Assembly: GCF_024753245.1 (NCBI RefSeq)
Contig: NZ_JANUGX010000015.1
Span: 60,314 to 124,313, forward strand
Length of the DNA: 64,000 nt
Origin: Massilia norwichensis
GTDB lineage: Bacteria; Pseudomonadota; Gammaproteobacteria; Burkholderiales; Burkholderiaceae_D
Direction: 5' to 3'
Shown: positions 27,171 through 35,631 of the stretch, one piece after another
How positions within the stretch are numbered: the first letter of the stretch is position 1
How the letters are laid out: each line of letters starts with the position of its first letter
Notes under the pieces: model-generated
Seen by the model: only the letters and a program-made list of their open reading frames with translations
Told to the model about the DNA's origin: nothing
Database searches by the model: none
Position numbers and translations under genes: made by a program

Positions 27171-27902
27171 ATGAAAGCGATCGTAACCGGCCACACCAAA
27201 GGCCTCGGCGCCGCCCTGGCGCGCAACCTGCTGGCGCGCGGCGTGCCGGTGCTGGGCCTGGCCCGCACCCGCTCCGACGGGCTGGCGCAATCCTGGCCCG
27301 ACCTGTTCGAAGAGGTGGAGCTGGACCTGGCCGATGGACCGGCCCTGATGGATTGGCTGGGCGGCAGCGCGCTGTCCGACTACCTGGACGGCACCGGCGC
27401 CGTGCTCCTGCTGAACAATGCGGGGATGGTGAACCCGGTCGGACCGCTCGAGGAGCAGGACCCGCGCGCGGTGCTGCGCGCCGTGACCCTGAACGTGGCG
27501 GCGCCGATGGCGCTGGCGGCGGCCGTGGTGCGCGCCAGCGACGGCGGCTCGACGCGGATCATGCACATCTCGAGCGGCGCCGGACGTCACGCCTATCCGG
27601 GCTGGAGCGTCTACTGCGCCACCAAGGCGGCGCTCGACCACCATGCGCGCGCGGTGGTGATGGACGCCGAACAGGATGTGCAGATCTGCAGCCTGGCGCC
27701 GGGCGTGATCGACACCGGCATGCAGGCCGAGATCCGCGCCAGCTCCGAAGAGAACTTCCCGATGCGCCAGCGCTTCATCGACCTCAAGGAAACCGGCACC
27801 CTGGTCGACCCCGACGAATGCGCCGAGCAGCTGGTCGACTACCTGCTCGGCAAGTCCTTCGGCGATGAGGTCGTGGCGGATCTCCGTACGCTCGGCGCAT
27901 AG
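27171..27902 (+). CDS. Short-chain dehydrogenase/reductase
   Basis: A 243-aa SDR enzyme. The cofactor motif TGHTKGLGAALARNLL opens the protein (residues about 6-21), followed by LLLNNAGMVNPVG, the catalytic Ser in MHISSGAGRHAYPGWSVYCATKAALDHHARAV and the YxxxK pair in the same stretch, and APGVIDTGMQ. It resembles the sepiapterin reductase-like SDRs that reduce small carbonyl compounds with NADPH. The true substrate is unknown. It ends 76 bp before tssF on the same strand; there is no reason to link it to type VI secretion. Confidence 0.88.
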   Translation: MKAIVTGHTKGLGAALARNLLARGVPVLGLARTRSDGLAQSWPDLFEEVELDLADGPALMDWLGGSALSDYLDGTGAVLLLNNAGMVNPVGPLEEQDPRAVLRAVTLNVAAPMALAAAVVRASDGGSTRIMHISSGAGRHAYPGWSVYCATKAALDHHARAVVMDAEQDVQICSLAPGVIDTGMQAEIRASSEENFPMRQRFIDLKETGTLVDPDECAEQLVDYLLGKSFGDEVVADLRTLGA

Positions 27903-27978
27903 GAGGGATGCCCGGGCGGCACGGGCGGTATTGATTGTACGCAAGATACATCCGCAGCGCGGGTGGGACTATTCAAAG

Positions 27979-29835
27979 ATGGATGAGCTCCTGCGCTACT
28001 ACGAAGAAGAGTTGGGACTGTTCGGACAGTTCGCACGCGAATTCCGCGCCCGGTATCCGAAGCCGGCCGGCGAGCTGCACCTGGCGGGCGAAACCTATGA
28101 GGATCCGAGCGTCGCCCGGCTGATCCAGTCGGTGGCCCTGATGAGCGCCAGGATCCGCAAGCGCCTCGACGACGACTACCCCAAATTCACCGAATCGCTG
28201 CTCGAAAGCCTGTACCCGCACTACCTGCGGCCCATGCCTTCGCACACCATCGTGCAGGTCGGCGGCCAGGGCGATGCCGAACTGCCCGACGCGCCGGTGC
28301 TGCTGCCGCGCGGGACCATGCTGCGCACCAGCGCCCGCCACGACAGCCTGATCCTGTTCCGCACCGTCTACGACGTCCTGCTGGCGCCGCTGCGGGTGGC
28401 GCAGCTGGCCCTCAACCCGCTGGCGAAGGCGCCGCGCTCGCTGCGCCTGCCGCGCGGGGCGGGCAGCGCGATCGCCATCACCATCGATACGCCGGGCCCG
28501 CGCCCGCTGGCCGACAGCCTGCCGTCGCGCCTGCGCCTGTTCGTCGACGGCGAAGCCTCTACCCGCGCGGGCCTGATCGACGCCTTGTTCCTGCGCGGCG
28601 CCTGCGCCTTCGTCCAGGCCGGCGGCGAGGCCGCCTGGCTGCCGCTGCCGAATGTGCCGCTGGCCCTGGCGGGCTTGAGCGAGGACGATGCGATGATCCC
28701 GTTCCCGGCGCGCGCCCATCCGGCGCTGCGCCTGCTGAGCGAGTACTTCTGCTATCCCGACAAATTCCATTTCATCGACCTCGACACCACTGCCTTGCGC
28801 GCGCTGCTGCCGCCGCGCTGCACCAGCTTCACGCTGCACGTCGTACTGCGCGGCGTGAGCGGCGAGTCCGACGCGGCGCGCCTGCTGGCCGGGCTCACGG
28901 CGCGCAATCTGCTGTTGGGCTGCACCCCGGCGATCAATCTGTTCGCCAAGGCCGGGGCGCCGCTTCAGCTGTCCCATACCAGCGCCGACTACCCGCTGCT
29001 GGCCGACGGCGCGCATGCCGCCGACTACGAGATCCACAGCGTCGACGCGGTGCGCCTGGTGCGCGAAGGCGCCGGCGGCGCAGGCGGCATCACCTCGTTC
29101 GCCCCGCTGTACGTGGCCAGCGAGGGCGCGGCGCCGGACGCCAGGCATTACTGGATCACGCGGCGCGACCATGCCGTGGCCGCCGTCAGCCCTGGCCACG
29201 AAATGCGCATCGCCCTGATCGACGCCGACTTCCGCACCACCGACGCCGCCGGCGCCGCGGACTGCCGGACCACCTTGTCCACGCTGCTGACCTGCACCAA
29301 CCGCGACCTGCCGGCCCAGCTGCGCTACGGCGATCCGCAGGGCGACCTGCGCACCGACGAGCTGGCGGGCGCGGCGCCGATCCGCATGCTGCGCAAACCC
29401 AGCCCCACTTACCGCTTCCCCAGCGCGCGCGGCGCCCACTGGCGCCTGATCTCCCACCTCTCGCTCAGCCATGCCAGTCTGACCATGGCCGGCCTGGACG
29501 ATTTCCGCAAGATGCTGGCGCTGTACGACCTGCCGCATTCGGCGGCCGCGCAGCGCCTGATCGCCGGCATCCACGGTCTCGAGCACGGCGCGGTGCGGGC
29601 CTGGGTCAGGACGGCGCCGGTGTCGACCCTGATGCCGGGCATCGGCATCCGCATGACCGTGGATGAAGAGGCCTTCGCCGGCAGCAGCCTGTTCGTGTTC
29701 GCCAGTGTGCTCGACCATTACTTTGCGCTGAACGGACAGCTGAACTGCTTCACGCGGCTGCAGCTCGTGTCGCGCCAGACCGGCCAGGAGCTCCTCGCAT
29801 GCGAACCCCGCCACAGCAGCCGGGCGCTGGGCTGA
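27979..29835 (+). CDS. tssF: Type VI secretion baseplate protein TssF
   Basis: A 618-aa protein beginning MDELLRYYEEELGLFGQFAREFRARYPKPAGEL, the highly typical TssF start, then DPSVARLIQSVALMSARIRKRLDDDYPKFTESLLESLYPHYLRPMPS. The rest is beta-rich and full length for TssF/VasA/ImpG (about 580-630). TssF joins TssG, TssE and TssK in the cytoplasmic baseplate from which the contractile sheath grows. Its end overlaps tssG by 37 bp. No other tss gene is present in the window, an unusual isolated setting. Confidence 0.95.
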   Translation: MDELLRYYEEELGLFGQFAREFRARYPKPAGELHLAGETYEDPSVARLIQSVALMSARIRKRLDDDYPKFTESLLESLYPHYLRPMPSHTIVQVGGQGDAELPDAPVLLPRGTMLRTSARHDSLILFRTVYDVLLAPLRVAQLALNPLAKAPRSLRLPRGAGSAIAITIDTPGPRPLADSLPSRLRLFVDGEASTRAGLIDALFLRGACAFVQAGGEAAWLPLPNVPLALAGLSEDDAMIPFPARAHPALRLLSEYFCYPDKFHFIDLDTTALRALLPPRCTSFTLHVVLRGVSGESDAARLLAGLTARNLLLGCTPAINLFAKAGAPLQLSHTSADYPLLADGAHAADYEIHSVDAVRLVREGAGGAGGITSFAPLYVASEGAAPDARHYWITRRDHAVAAVSPGHEMRIALIDADFRTTDAAGAADCRTTLSTLLTCTNRDLPAQLRYGDPQGDLRTDELAGAAPIRMLRKPSPTYRFPSARGAHWRLISHLSLSHASLTMAGLDDFRKMLALYDLPHSAAAQRLIAGIHGLEHGAVRAWVRTAPVSTLMPGIGIRMTVDEEAFAGSSLFVFASVLDHYFALNGQLNCFTRLQLVSRQTGQELLACEPRHSSRALG

Positions 29836-30887
29836 TCGGGCGGCTGCTGGCCGAGCCGCAGCGCTTCGAGTTCTTCCAGGCGGTGCGACTGCTCCTGCTG
29901 TGGCTGGACGAGCAGGGCGTGCCGCCGCGGCGCGCGCTGGAGCAGCACCTGCGCTTCCGGAACAGTCTGTCGCTCGGCTTCCCGGCCGCCCAGGTCGAGG
30001 CGATCGCGGCCAGCGCCGCCGAGGACGGGACGGCGCCGCAGTTCCACCTGACCCCGACCTTCATGGGCCTGCTGGGCGCACACGGCGTCATGCCGGCGCA
30101 CGTGACCGAGCGCATCGCGGCCTGGGAATCGGCCCAGGGCGATGCCGGGCTGGCCGAAGCGCCGCGCGCCTTCCTCGACATCTTCACGACCCGCATGCTG
30201 GCGCTGTTCTACGGCGCCTGGCGCAAATACCGCGTCGAGCACGCGGTGCGCGAGGGCGGCGACGGCTTCCTCCCTCTGCTGCTGGCGCTGGCCGGCTTTA
30301 CTCCCGGCGCGCCGCACGAGGCGGTCGGCGACGCCACATTGGCGCGCTACGCCGGGGTGCTCAGGCAGCGCCCGGCTTCGGCGGTGGTGCTGGGGCGCGT
30401 GTTGTCTCACCATTTCGGGGTGCCGGTGGCGCTGGAAGAAGGGATCGGCTTCTGGGACCTGCTGGCGCCCGATGAGCAGACCCGTCTGGGCGGGGCCGCG
30501 CTCGGCCAGGACGCCATGCTGGGCGAGCGCAGCTGGCGCCCGGACCTGCGCGTACGCGTGCGCATCGGCCCCTTGCTGCGCGCGCAGTTCGAACGCTTCC
30601 TGCCGCGTGCCGAAGGGGCGCGGGCGCTGCGCACGCTGCTCGGTCTGTTCGCGGCGCCCACCCTCAGCTACGAGGTGGTGCTGGTGCTGGCGCACAGCGA
30701 GCTGCGCCCGGTGCGGCTGGCCGGCGGCCCGCAGCGCCTGGGCCGCGACAGCTTCCTGATCACGGCGCCGGCCCTGCATGACCGCGCCGACATGGTCTAC
30801 GATGTGCGGCCGATGCCGCCGCTGCCGCCGGGCCCGCCGCCCTTCGAAGGGGACGATTTGGCGGACCCCATCGCGGACGGGGCTTGA
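29799..30887 (+). CDS. tssG: Type VI secretion baseplate protein TssG
   Basis: A 362-aa TssG/VasB/ImpH protein: LIGRLLAEPQRFEFFQAVRLLLLWLDEQG, LRFRNSLSLGFPAAQVEAI, LTPTFMGLLGAHGVMPAHVTERI, and the C-terminal SYEVVLVLAHSELRPVRLAG with LGRDSFLI. Two TssF and one TssG are the core of each baseplate wedge. Starts inside the end of tssF, so translation is coupled. The last 30 residues are Pro-rich and end just upstream of the copper-ATPase promoter, whose -35 element overlaps the tssG stop region. Confidence 0.95.
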   Translation: MRTPPQQPGAGLIGRLLAEPQRFEFFQAVRLLLLWLDEQGVPPRRALEQHLRFRNSLSLGFPAAQVEAIAASAAEDGTAPQFHLTPTFMGLLGAHGVMPAHVTERIAAWESAQGDAGLAEAPRAFLDIFTTRMLALFYGAWRKYRVEHAVREGGDGFLPLLLALAGFTPGAPHEAVGDATLARYAGVLRQRPASAVVLGRVLSHHFGVPVALEEGIGFWDLLAPDEQTRLGGAALGQDAMLGERSWRPDLRVRVRIGPLLRAQFERFLPRAEGARALRTLLGLFAAPTLSYEVVLVLAHSELRPVRLAGGPQRLGRDSFLITAPALHDRADMVYDVRPMPPLPPGPPPFEGDDLADPIADGA

Positions 30888-30914
30888 CCTTCCCATCGTG
30901 GGAAGGATTATCCT
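30884..30914 (+). promoter_or_regulatory. CueR-type copper-responsive promoter of copA
   Basis: A -35 TTGACC (30884-30889) and -10 TATCCT (30909-30914) are separated by 19 bp, the long spacer typical of MerR-family promoters. Within it sits a perfect dyad CCTTCCC-N5-GGGAAGG (30888-30906), matching the known CueR consensus (ACCTTCC...GGAAGGT). It lies 25 bp before the copA ATG. No cueR gene is in the window, so the regulator must be encoded elsewhere. Confidence 0.88.
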
Positions 30915-30938
30915 GTCGTTGACTGACAGGAGCACAAC

Positions 30939-33365
30939 ATGGAAACCACAAGCGAAACCGCACCGGCCGCGCTGCAGCTGGCGGTGCAGGGCATGACCTG
31001 CGCGTCCTGCGTGGCGCGGGTCGAGAAGGCATTGAAGAAGGTCCCCGGCGTGAGCGACGCCAGCGTCAACCTGGCAACCGAACAGGCGACCGTGCACGGC
31101 GCGCACCTGGATGCGGACGCCATCGTCGCCGCGGTGGCCCAGGCCGGCTACGAGGCGGCGCCGGTGCAGCGCGGCCAGCCGCGCGCAGAGGCGCCGCGTT
31201 CCGGCCTGCCGACGTGGTGGCCGGTGGCCGCCGCGGCCATCCTCAGCCTGCCGCTGGTACTGCCCATGCTGGTGCACGCCTGGATGCTGCCGGGCTGGCT
31301 GCAACTGCTGCTGGCGACGCCGGTGCAGTTCTGGCTGGGCGCGCGCTTTTACCGGGCCGGCTGGAAGGCACTGCGGGCCGGGGCCGGCAACATGGACTTG
31401 CTGGTGGCGATCGGCACCTCGGCGGCGTATGCGCTGTCCGTCTATGAACTGGCGGCCGATCCGCTAGGGCACGGCATGCCGCAGCTGTATTTCGAGTCCT
31501 CGGCGGTGGTGATCACGCTGGTGCTGCTCGGGAAGTGGCTGGAAGGCCGCGCCAAGCACCAGACCGTGGAAGCGATCCGCGCGCTGGAATCGCTGCGGCC
31601 CGATACCGCCCTGGTGCGGCGCGGCGGCCAGGATATCGCGCTGCCGCTCGAACAGCTGCGCGCCGGCGATGTGATGGTGGTGCGGCCCGGCGCGCGCGTG
31701 CCGGCCGACGGCCGTGTGCTCGAAGGCAGCAGCCACCTCGACGAATCCCTGCTGACCGGCGAAAGCCTGCCGGTGGCGCGCGGTCCGGGCGAACCGGTGC
31801 TGAGCGGCGCCGTCAACGGCGAGGGCATGTTGCTGGTCGAAGCGACCAAGGTCGGCGCCGACACCATGCTGGCGCATATCATCCGCATGGTCGAGGATGC
31901 GCAGGCGGTCAAGGCGCCGATCCAGCGCCTGGTCGACCGCGTGAGCGCCGTGTTCGTGCCGGCGGTGCTGCTGATTTCGCTGGTCACGCTGCTGGGCTGG
32001 GGCCTGGCCACCGGCGACTGGCAGCAGGCGCTGCTGAACGCGGTGGCGGTGCAGGTGATCGCCTGTCCGTGCGCACTGGGCCTGGCGACGCCGACCGGGA
32101 TCATGGTCGGCACCGGGGTCGCGGCCCGCCACGGCATCCTGATCAAGGACGCCGAAGCGCTGGAGACGGCGCACGCGGTGCGCACCGTGGTGTTCGACAA
32201 GACCGGCACGCTCACCGAGGGCAAGCCGCTTGTGGTCGCAGTCGAAGGCGCGGATGCCGGCCGCCTGCTGGCGCTGGCCTGGGCCGTGCAGCAGTACAGC
32301 GAACACCCGCTGGCCAAGGCGGTGGCGCAGGCGGCGCAGGAGCGCGGGCTGGCCTTGCCGGCGGCCGGCGAGGCGGCGGCGCTGCCGGGCCGCGGCGTGC
32401 GGGCGCGGGTGGGCGCGGCAAACGTGTATCTTGGTAACCGGCGCCTGATGCAGGAGATCGGCGCCGCGTTCGACGCCTGGGAAGATGCCGCGCGGCGCCA
32501 CGAAAGCGATGGCCGCACCGTGTCCTGGCTCGCCGTGGAAGAGGGCGGCGCCGTCCGTATCGAGGGCGTGCTGGCCTTCGGCGACCGCCTCAAGCCGGGC
32601 AGCGCCGCCGCCATCGCGCGCCTGAAGACGATGGGCGTCGATGCCGTGATGCTGACCGGCGACAACCGCGGCGCCGCGGCCCTGGTGGCGCGCGAACTGG
32701 GCCTGGCGCGTTACGTGGCCGAGGTCCTGCCCGCCGACAAGGCCGCCAGCGTGCGCGAACTGATGGCCAAGCGTGAAAACGGCAAGGTGGCGATGGTCGG
32801 CGACGGCATCAACGACGCCCCGGCCCTGGCCGCGGCCGATGTCGGCATCGCCATGGCCGGCGGCACCGATGTGGCCATGCACACGGCCGGCATCACGCTG
32901 ATGCGCGGCGACCCGCTGCTGGTGGCGGACGCGATCGCGATCTCTTCGGCGACCTATCGCAAGATCCGCCAGAACCTGGCCTGGGCCTTCGTCTACAACG
33001 TGGTCGGCATCCCGGTCGCGGCGCTGGGCTTGCTCAATCCGGTGCTGGCGGGGGCGGCGATGGCGCTCAGCTCGGTCAGCGTGGTGAGCAATGCGCTGCT
33101 GCTGCGGCGCTGGAAGCCAACCGTTTCAACGATTTCAACTGTTTCAACCAAAGGAGAAAAGACGATGTATGAATTGACCGTGGAAGACATGACTTGCAAA
33201 CACTGTGTGGGCCGTGTGACCAAGGCGGTGCAGGAGATCGACCAGGGGGCCAAGGTCGATATCGACCTGCCGACCAAGAAGGTGAAGATCGACAGTTCGG
33301 CCGACCTCGACCGGATTGCGAAAGCGATCGATGAGGCCGGCTATCCGGTCAGTGCGCGCGCCTGA
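30939..33365 (+). CDS. copA: Copper-exporting P1B-ATPase fused in frame to a CopZ-like domain
   Basis: An 808-aa frame. Residues about 12-76 are an N-terminal metal domain ([17 protein letters not shown]); the ATPase core has the actuator LLTGESLPV, the membrane CPC motif [14 protein letters not shown] (Cys376/Cys378), DKTGTLTEG with phospho-Asp420, and [19 protein letters not shown]. The ATPase proper ends near LLLRRWKP (residue about 728). Without a stop the frame passes through (V/I)ST repeats into a second metal domain, [18 protein letters not shown]. It pumps Cu(I) out of the cytoplasm. Copper-responsive control is indicated by the CueR-type promoter. The C-terminal fusion is unusual and may also be made as a free protein. 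Confidence 0.93.
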   Translation: METTSETAPAALQLAVQGMTCASCVARVEKALKKVPGVSDASVNLATEQATVHGAHLDADAIVAAVAQAGYEAAPVQRGQPRAEAPRSGLPTWWPVAAAAILSLPLVLPMLVHAWMLPGWLQLLLATPVQFWLGARFYRAGWKALRAGAGNMDLLVAIGTSAAYALSVYELAADPLGHGMPQLYFESSAVVITLVLLGKWLEGRAKHQTVEAIRALESLRPDTALVRRGGQDIALPLEQLRAGDVMVVRPGARVPADGRVLEGSSHLDESLLTGESLPVARGPGEPVLSGAVNGEGMLLVEATKVGADTMLAHIIRMVEDAQAVKAPIQRLVDRVSAVFVPAVLLISLVTLLGWGLATGDWQQALLNAVAVQVIACPCALGLATPTGIMVGTGVAARHGILIKDAEALETAHAVRTVVFDKTGTLTEGKPLVVAVEGADAGRLLALAWAVQQYSEHPLAKAVAQAAQERGLALPAAGEAAALPGRGVRARVGAANVYLGNRRLMQEIGAAFDAWEDAARRHESDGRTVSWLAVEEGGAVRIEGVLAFGDRLKPGSAAAIARLKTMGVDAVMLTGDNRGAAALVARELGLARYVAEVLPADKAASVRELMAKRENGKVAMVGDGINDAPALAAADVGIAMAGGTDVAMHTAGITLMRGDPLLVADAIAISSATYRKIRQNLAWAFVYNVVGIPVAALGLLNPVLAGAAMALSSVSVVSNALLLRRWKPTVSTISTVSTKGEKTMYELTVEDMTCKHCVGRVTKAVQEIDQGAKVDIDLPTKKVKIDSSADLDRIAKAIDEAGYPVSARA
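33123..33149 (+). repeat. Three 9-bp direct repeats at the copA-copZ junction
   Basis: Three consecutive 9-base units, GTTTCAACG, ATTTCAACT and GTTTCAACC, share a TTTCAAC core and encode VST-IST-VST. They sit exactly where the ATPase would be expected to end and before the chaperone-like domain, and their length keeps the frame open whatever their number. Confidence 0.85.
33165..33365 (+). CDS. copZ: Internal start: free CopZ-like copper chaperone
   Basis: An ATG at 33165, in the same frame as copA, is preceded by AAAGGAGAAAAGACG, a strong ribosome site that has no reason to exist inside an ordinary coding sequence. From here 66 residues encode a complete heavy-metal-associated domain with MTCKHC, enough for a stand-alone CopZ that carries Cu(I) to the ATPase or the regulator. 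So the same DNA may give both a fused domain and a free chaperone. That both forms are made is inference. Confidence 0.7.
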   Translation: MYELTVEDMTCKHCVGRVTKAVQEIDQGAKVDIDLPTKKVKIDSSADLDRIAKAIDEAGYPVSARA

Positions 33366-33367
33366 AC

Positions 33368-33451
33368 TCAGTGCGCGCCGAGTTCGGCCAGGCCTTCGAT
33401 GAAGATCTGGAGCAGCAATTCGCCGATGACTTCCAGGATGGCTTCGAGCAT
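33368..33451 (-). CDS. 27-aa hydrophobic microprotein coupled to the NYN gene
   Basis: The minus strand reads MLEAILEVIGELLLQIFIEGLAELGAH then stops. The ATG lies three bases after the stop of the NYN gene, an arrangement that allows coupled translation, though no good ribosome site is visible. The peptide is one amphipathic or membrane helix. It resembles the N-terminal helix (MLEAILE..GE.LLQ...E.LAELG) of larger small-membrane hypothetical proteins in proteobacteria, so it may be a truncated relic. It ends three bases from the convergent copA-copZ stop. Confidence 0.4.
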   Translation of the reverse strand: MLEAILEVIGELLLQIFIEGLAELGAH

Positions 33452-33454
33452 GGC

Positions 33455-34222
33455 TCAGACCACCGGTTCCGGGCTTGGCGCCGCCAGCGCGACCGTCCAG
33501 TGGCCGTTCGCATCCATGCGGGTGTCCAGCAAATCGTAAGTCTTCACCATGTCGAGCAGGCCCGAATGGCCGTAGGTCTTGGTCGAAAACGCCGGGTCCG
33601 TATGCTTCAGGTAATTCCCTAGCGGCGAAAGCGAGACCCGGCCGTCCGGCGTACTGGCCGCCAGCAGCGACACCGCGTCGATCACCATCCGCGGCCGCCG
33701 CTTGGGCAGCGGCTTGGGCGCTTCCTGGCGCGGGCTGCCGGCTTTGCGGACAGGATCCACCGACGGCGTCGGCGCTTCGCTCGCCGGGGTCCATTCGAAG
33801 AAGCGGTCGCTCGCATGGCGCAGCGCTTCCGGCGTCTTCGGCTCGCCGACGATGCAGACGGTGGCACCGCGCTCGCGCAGCTTACGGCACAGGTAAGCGA
33901 AGTCCGAGTCGCTCGTCACCAGGCAGAAGGTATCGGCACGGTCGTCGAAATGCGCTTCCAGCGTATCGAGCGCCAGTGCGATATCGGCGGTGTTCTTGCC
34001 GGCCGCGTACTGGAACTGCAGGCAGGGCGTGAAGGCGAACTTCACCAGCGCTTCCTGCCACCTCTGCACCAGCGTCTCCCGGTTGCCATAGCCGCGGCGC
34101 ATGACCACGCGTCCGAACTGCGCGGCCATGCGCAGTGCATGTTCGAGCACATCGGGCGACACGTTGTCGCAATCGACCAGAACAGCGACGCGGGCTTCGC
34201 GCGGGGGAGGGAGGCTCGTCAT
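33455..34222 (-). CDS. NYN-domain nuclease-like protein with LOTUS/OST-HTH domain
   Basis: A 255-aa protein. Residues about 10-135 form a NYN (PIN-like) domain: VAVLVDCDNVSPDVLEHAL with the first acidic site, KNTADIALALDTLEAHF with a central Asp, and CLVTSDSDFAYLCRKLRERG with the third acidic cluster, the set expected for metal-dependent RNase activity. After a basic Pro-rich linker (KPLPKRRPR) residues about 178-245 give an OST-HTH/LOTUS domain (SLSPLGNYLKHTDPAFSTKTYGHSGLLDMVKTYDLL), thought to bind RNA. The RNA target is unknown. Cytoplasmic. Confidence 0.88.
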   Translation of the reverse strand: MTSLPPPREARVAVLVDCDNVSPDVLEHALRMAAQFGRVVMRRGYGNRETLVQRWQEALVKFAFTPCLQFQYAAGKNTADIALALDTLEAHFDDRADTFCLVTSDSDFAYLCRKLRERGATVCIVGEPKTPEALRHASDRFFEWTPASEAPTPSVDPVRKAGSPRQEAPKPLPKRRPRMVIDAVSLLAASTPDGRVSLSPLGNYLKHTDPAFSTKTYGHSGLLDMVKTYDLLDTRMDANGHWTVALAAPSPEPVV

Positions 34223-34362
34223 GATGGGCGATAGAAGTTGTTCGATAGAAATAAATGTAATCCAAGAAACTGGTTTTTACCAGTGCGGCGTGCAAACCGG
34301 TCACTCATGTAGAATCGGCAAGCATGCAAGATGAACAAGCGCTTCCATACGAAAGGCATTTC

Positions 34363-34713
34363 ATGGCAAAGACCGACCTGTCGAATTACAACCTCGCCGA
34401 ACTCAAGGGCCTGCAATTCGATATCGAAAAGGAGATCAAGTCCCGCCAGCAGGACGAGGTCAAGAAGGCGCGCGAGCAGATCCTGGCGATTGCCCAGGAT
34501 GTCGGCGTGCCGGTGGCGGCCCTGATCAAGGTGAACGGCGCCAAGGCAAATGGCGCCAAGACGGGCGCCAAGAACGGCGCCGCGCCGCAGGGCCAGGCGC
34601 GCTACCGCAACCCGGCCGACGAAGCGCAGACCTGGACCGGACGCGGGCGCCAGCCGAAGTGGATCGCCGAGGCCCTGGCCGGCGGCAAGTCGCTCGACGA
34701 TTTCCGGATCTAG
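34363..34713 (+). CDS. H-NS family nucleoid protein
   Basis: A 116-aa H-NS-like protein. Helical oligomerisation region at residues about 5-50 (LAELKGLQFDIEKEIKSRQQDEVKKAREQIL), an Ala/Gly/Lys-rich linker (NGAKANGAKTGAKNGAA) and the C-terminal DNA-binding motif YRNPADEAQTWTGRGRQPKWI, in which the TGRGRQP hook enters the minor groove. The start MAKTDLSN was chosen over an upstream ATG in frame since family sequence begins here. Silences AT-rich DNA; many betaproteobacteria carry several paralogues. Confidence 0.93.
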   Translation: MAKTDLSNYNLAELKGLQFDIEKEIKSRQQDEVKKAREQILAIAQDVGVPVAALIKVNGAKANGAKTGAKNGAAPQGQARYRNPADEAQTWTGRGRQPKWIAEALAGGKSLDDFRI

Positions 34714-34778
34714 TCGCGTTCGTCACCGATAAGAGGTGTGGCGTATCATACGGCCTTCGACACACCTGAATCCGATTT

Positions 34779-35462
34779 ATGAATTTTGAAGACGTAGCAG
34801 CGGCGGCCAGCCGGCTGCAGGAAGGCGGCACACCGGTCACCATCGACACCGTGCGCGATGCGCTTGGCGGCGGCTCGGCCAGCGCCATCTCGCGCCATCT
34901 GGCGGACTGGCGCGCGGCCGCCGAGCCGGCGCCCGAACCGCCCCGCGCCGAACTGCCGCCCGAGCTGCTGGACGGCCTGGCGCGCTGGGCCCAGCAATTC
35001 GCCGAAGACGCGGGCAGCGGCACGCGTGCCGCGCTGGCGCGCCATGAAGAAGAACTCGAAGCCCTGCGCGAAGCCGGCGACACGCTGGAAAGCGAGCGCG
35101 ATGCCGTGCAGGCCCGCCTCGACGAGACCAGCGCGGCGCGCGACGAAGCGCTGGCCGCCCTGGCCGAGCGCGACGAGGAAATCGAGCGCCTGAACGCCGA
35201 GCTGCGCAACGCCAAGCAGGTGGCGATGGACGCGCTGGTCGGCAAGGCCAAGGACCAGCTGGCGATCGAAGGCAAGGACGCCCAACTGGCCGACCTGCGC
35301 AGCCAGCTCGAAAAGGGCGTGACCCAGAACGCCAGCCTGTCCGACGCCCGCCTGGCAGCCGAGATGGAACTGGTGGGCGCCAAGACCGCCCGCGACAGCC
35401 TCGAAGCGGAAAATGCGGAGCTGCGCAAGCAGATCGCGGCGCTGCGCAAGAAACCGGCTTGA
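34779..35462 (+). CDS. KfrA-type DNA-binding coiled-coil protein
   Basis: A 227-aa protein. Residues 1-50 form the KfrA N-terminal DNA-binding domain (FEDVAAAASRLQEGGTPVTIDTVRDALGGGSASAISRHLADW), and residues about 85-222 are a continuous Glu/Ala/Lys/Arg-rich coiled coil. KfrA was first described on RK2 plasmids, where it forms filaments and helps partition; chromosomal relatives have no settled role. It follows the H-NS gene by 65 bp on the same strand, and a REP pair begins 25 bp after its stop. Confidence 0.87.
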   Translation: MNFEDVAAAASRLQEGGTPVTIDTVRDALGGGSASAISRHLADWRAAAEPAPEPPRAELPPELLDGLARWAQQFAEDAGSGTRAALARHEEELEALREAGDTLESERDAVQARLDETSAARDEALAALAERDEEIERLNAELRNAKQVAMDALVGKAKDQLAIEGKDAQLADLRSQLEKGVTQNASLSDARLAAEMELVGAKTARDSLEAENAELRKQIAALRKKPA

Positions 35463-35487
35463 CGTCATAGCTCGCCTTGACGTCGTC

Positions 35488-35568
35488 ATCCCCGCGAAGG
35501 CGGGGATCCAAGCTTTGCGCGCACTAACTTGACGCACGCAGAACTTGGGTTCCCGCCTTCGCGGGAAC
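35488..35568. repeat. Paired REP-like palindromes (site 1)
   Basis: Two 20-bp hairpins, ATCCCCGC-gaag-GCGGGGAT (35488-35507) and GTTCCCGC-cttc-GCGGGAAC (35549-35568), lie in inverted orientation 41 bp apart, then degenerate copies of GCGGGAACGACG run to about 35632. The same core recurs near 54.6 and 58.6 kb. Such paired elements resemble BIMEs and often end transcripts; here they separate the KfrA gene from the convergent multicopper oxidase gene. Confidence 0.85.
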
Positions 35569-35631
35569 GACGAGGAGACGCGGGAACGACGCGGAAGCGC
35601 GGGAACGACGAGAATCCGCGCGAACGACGCT

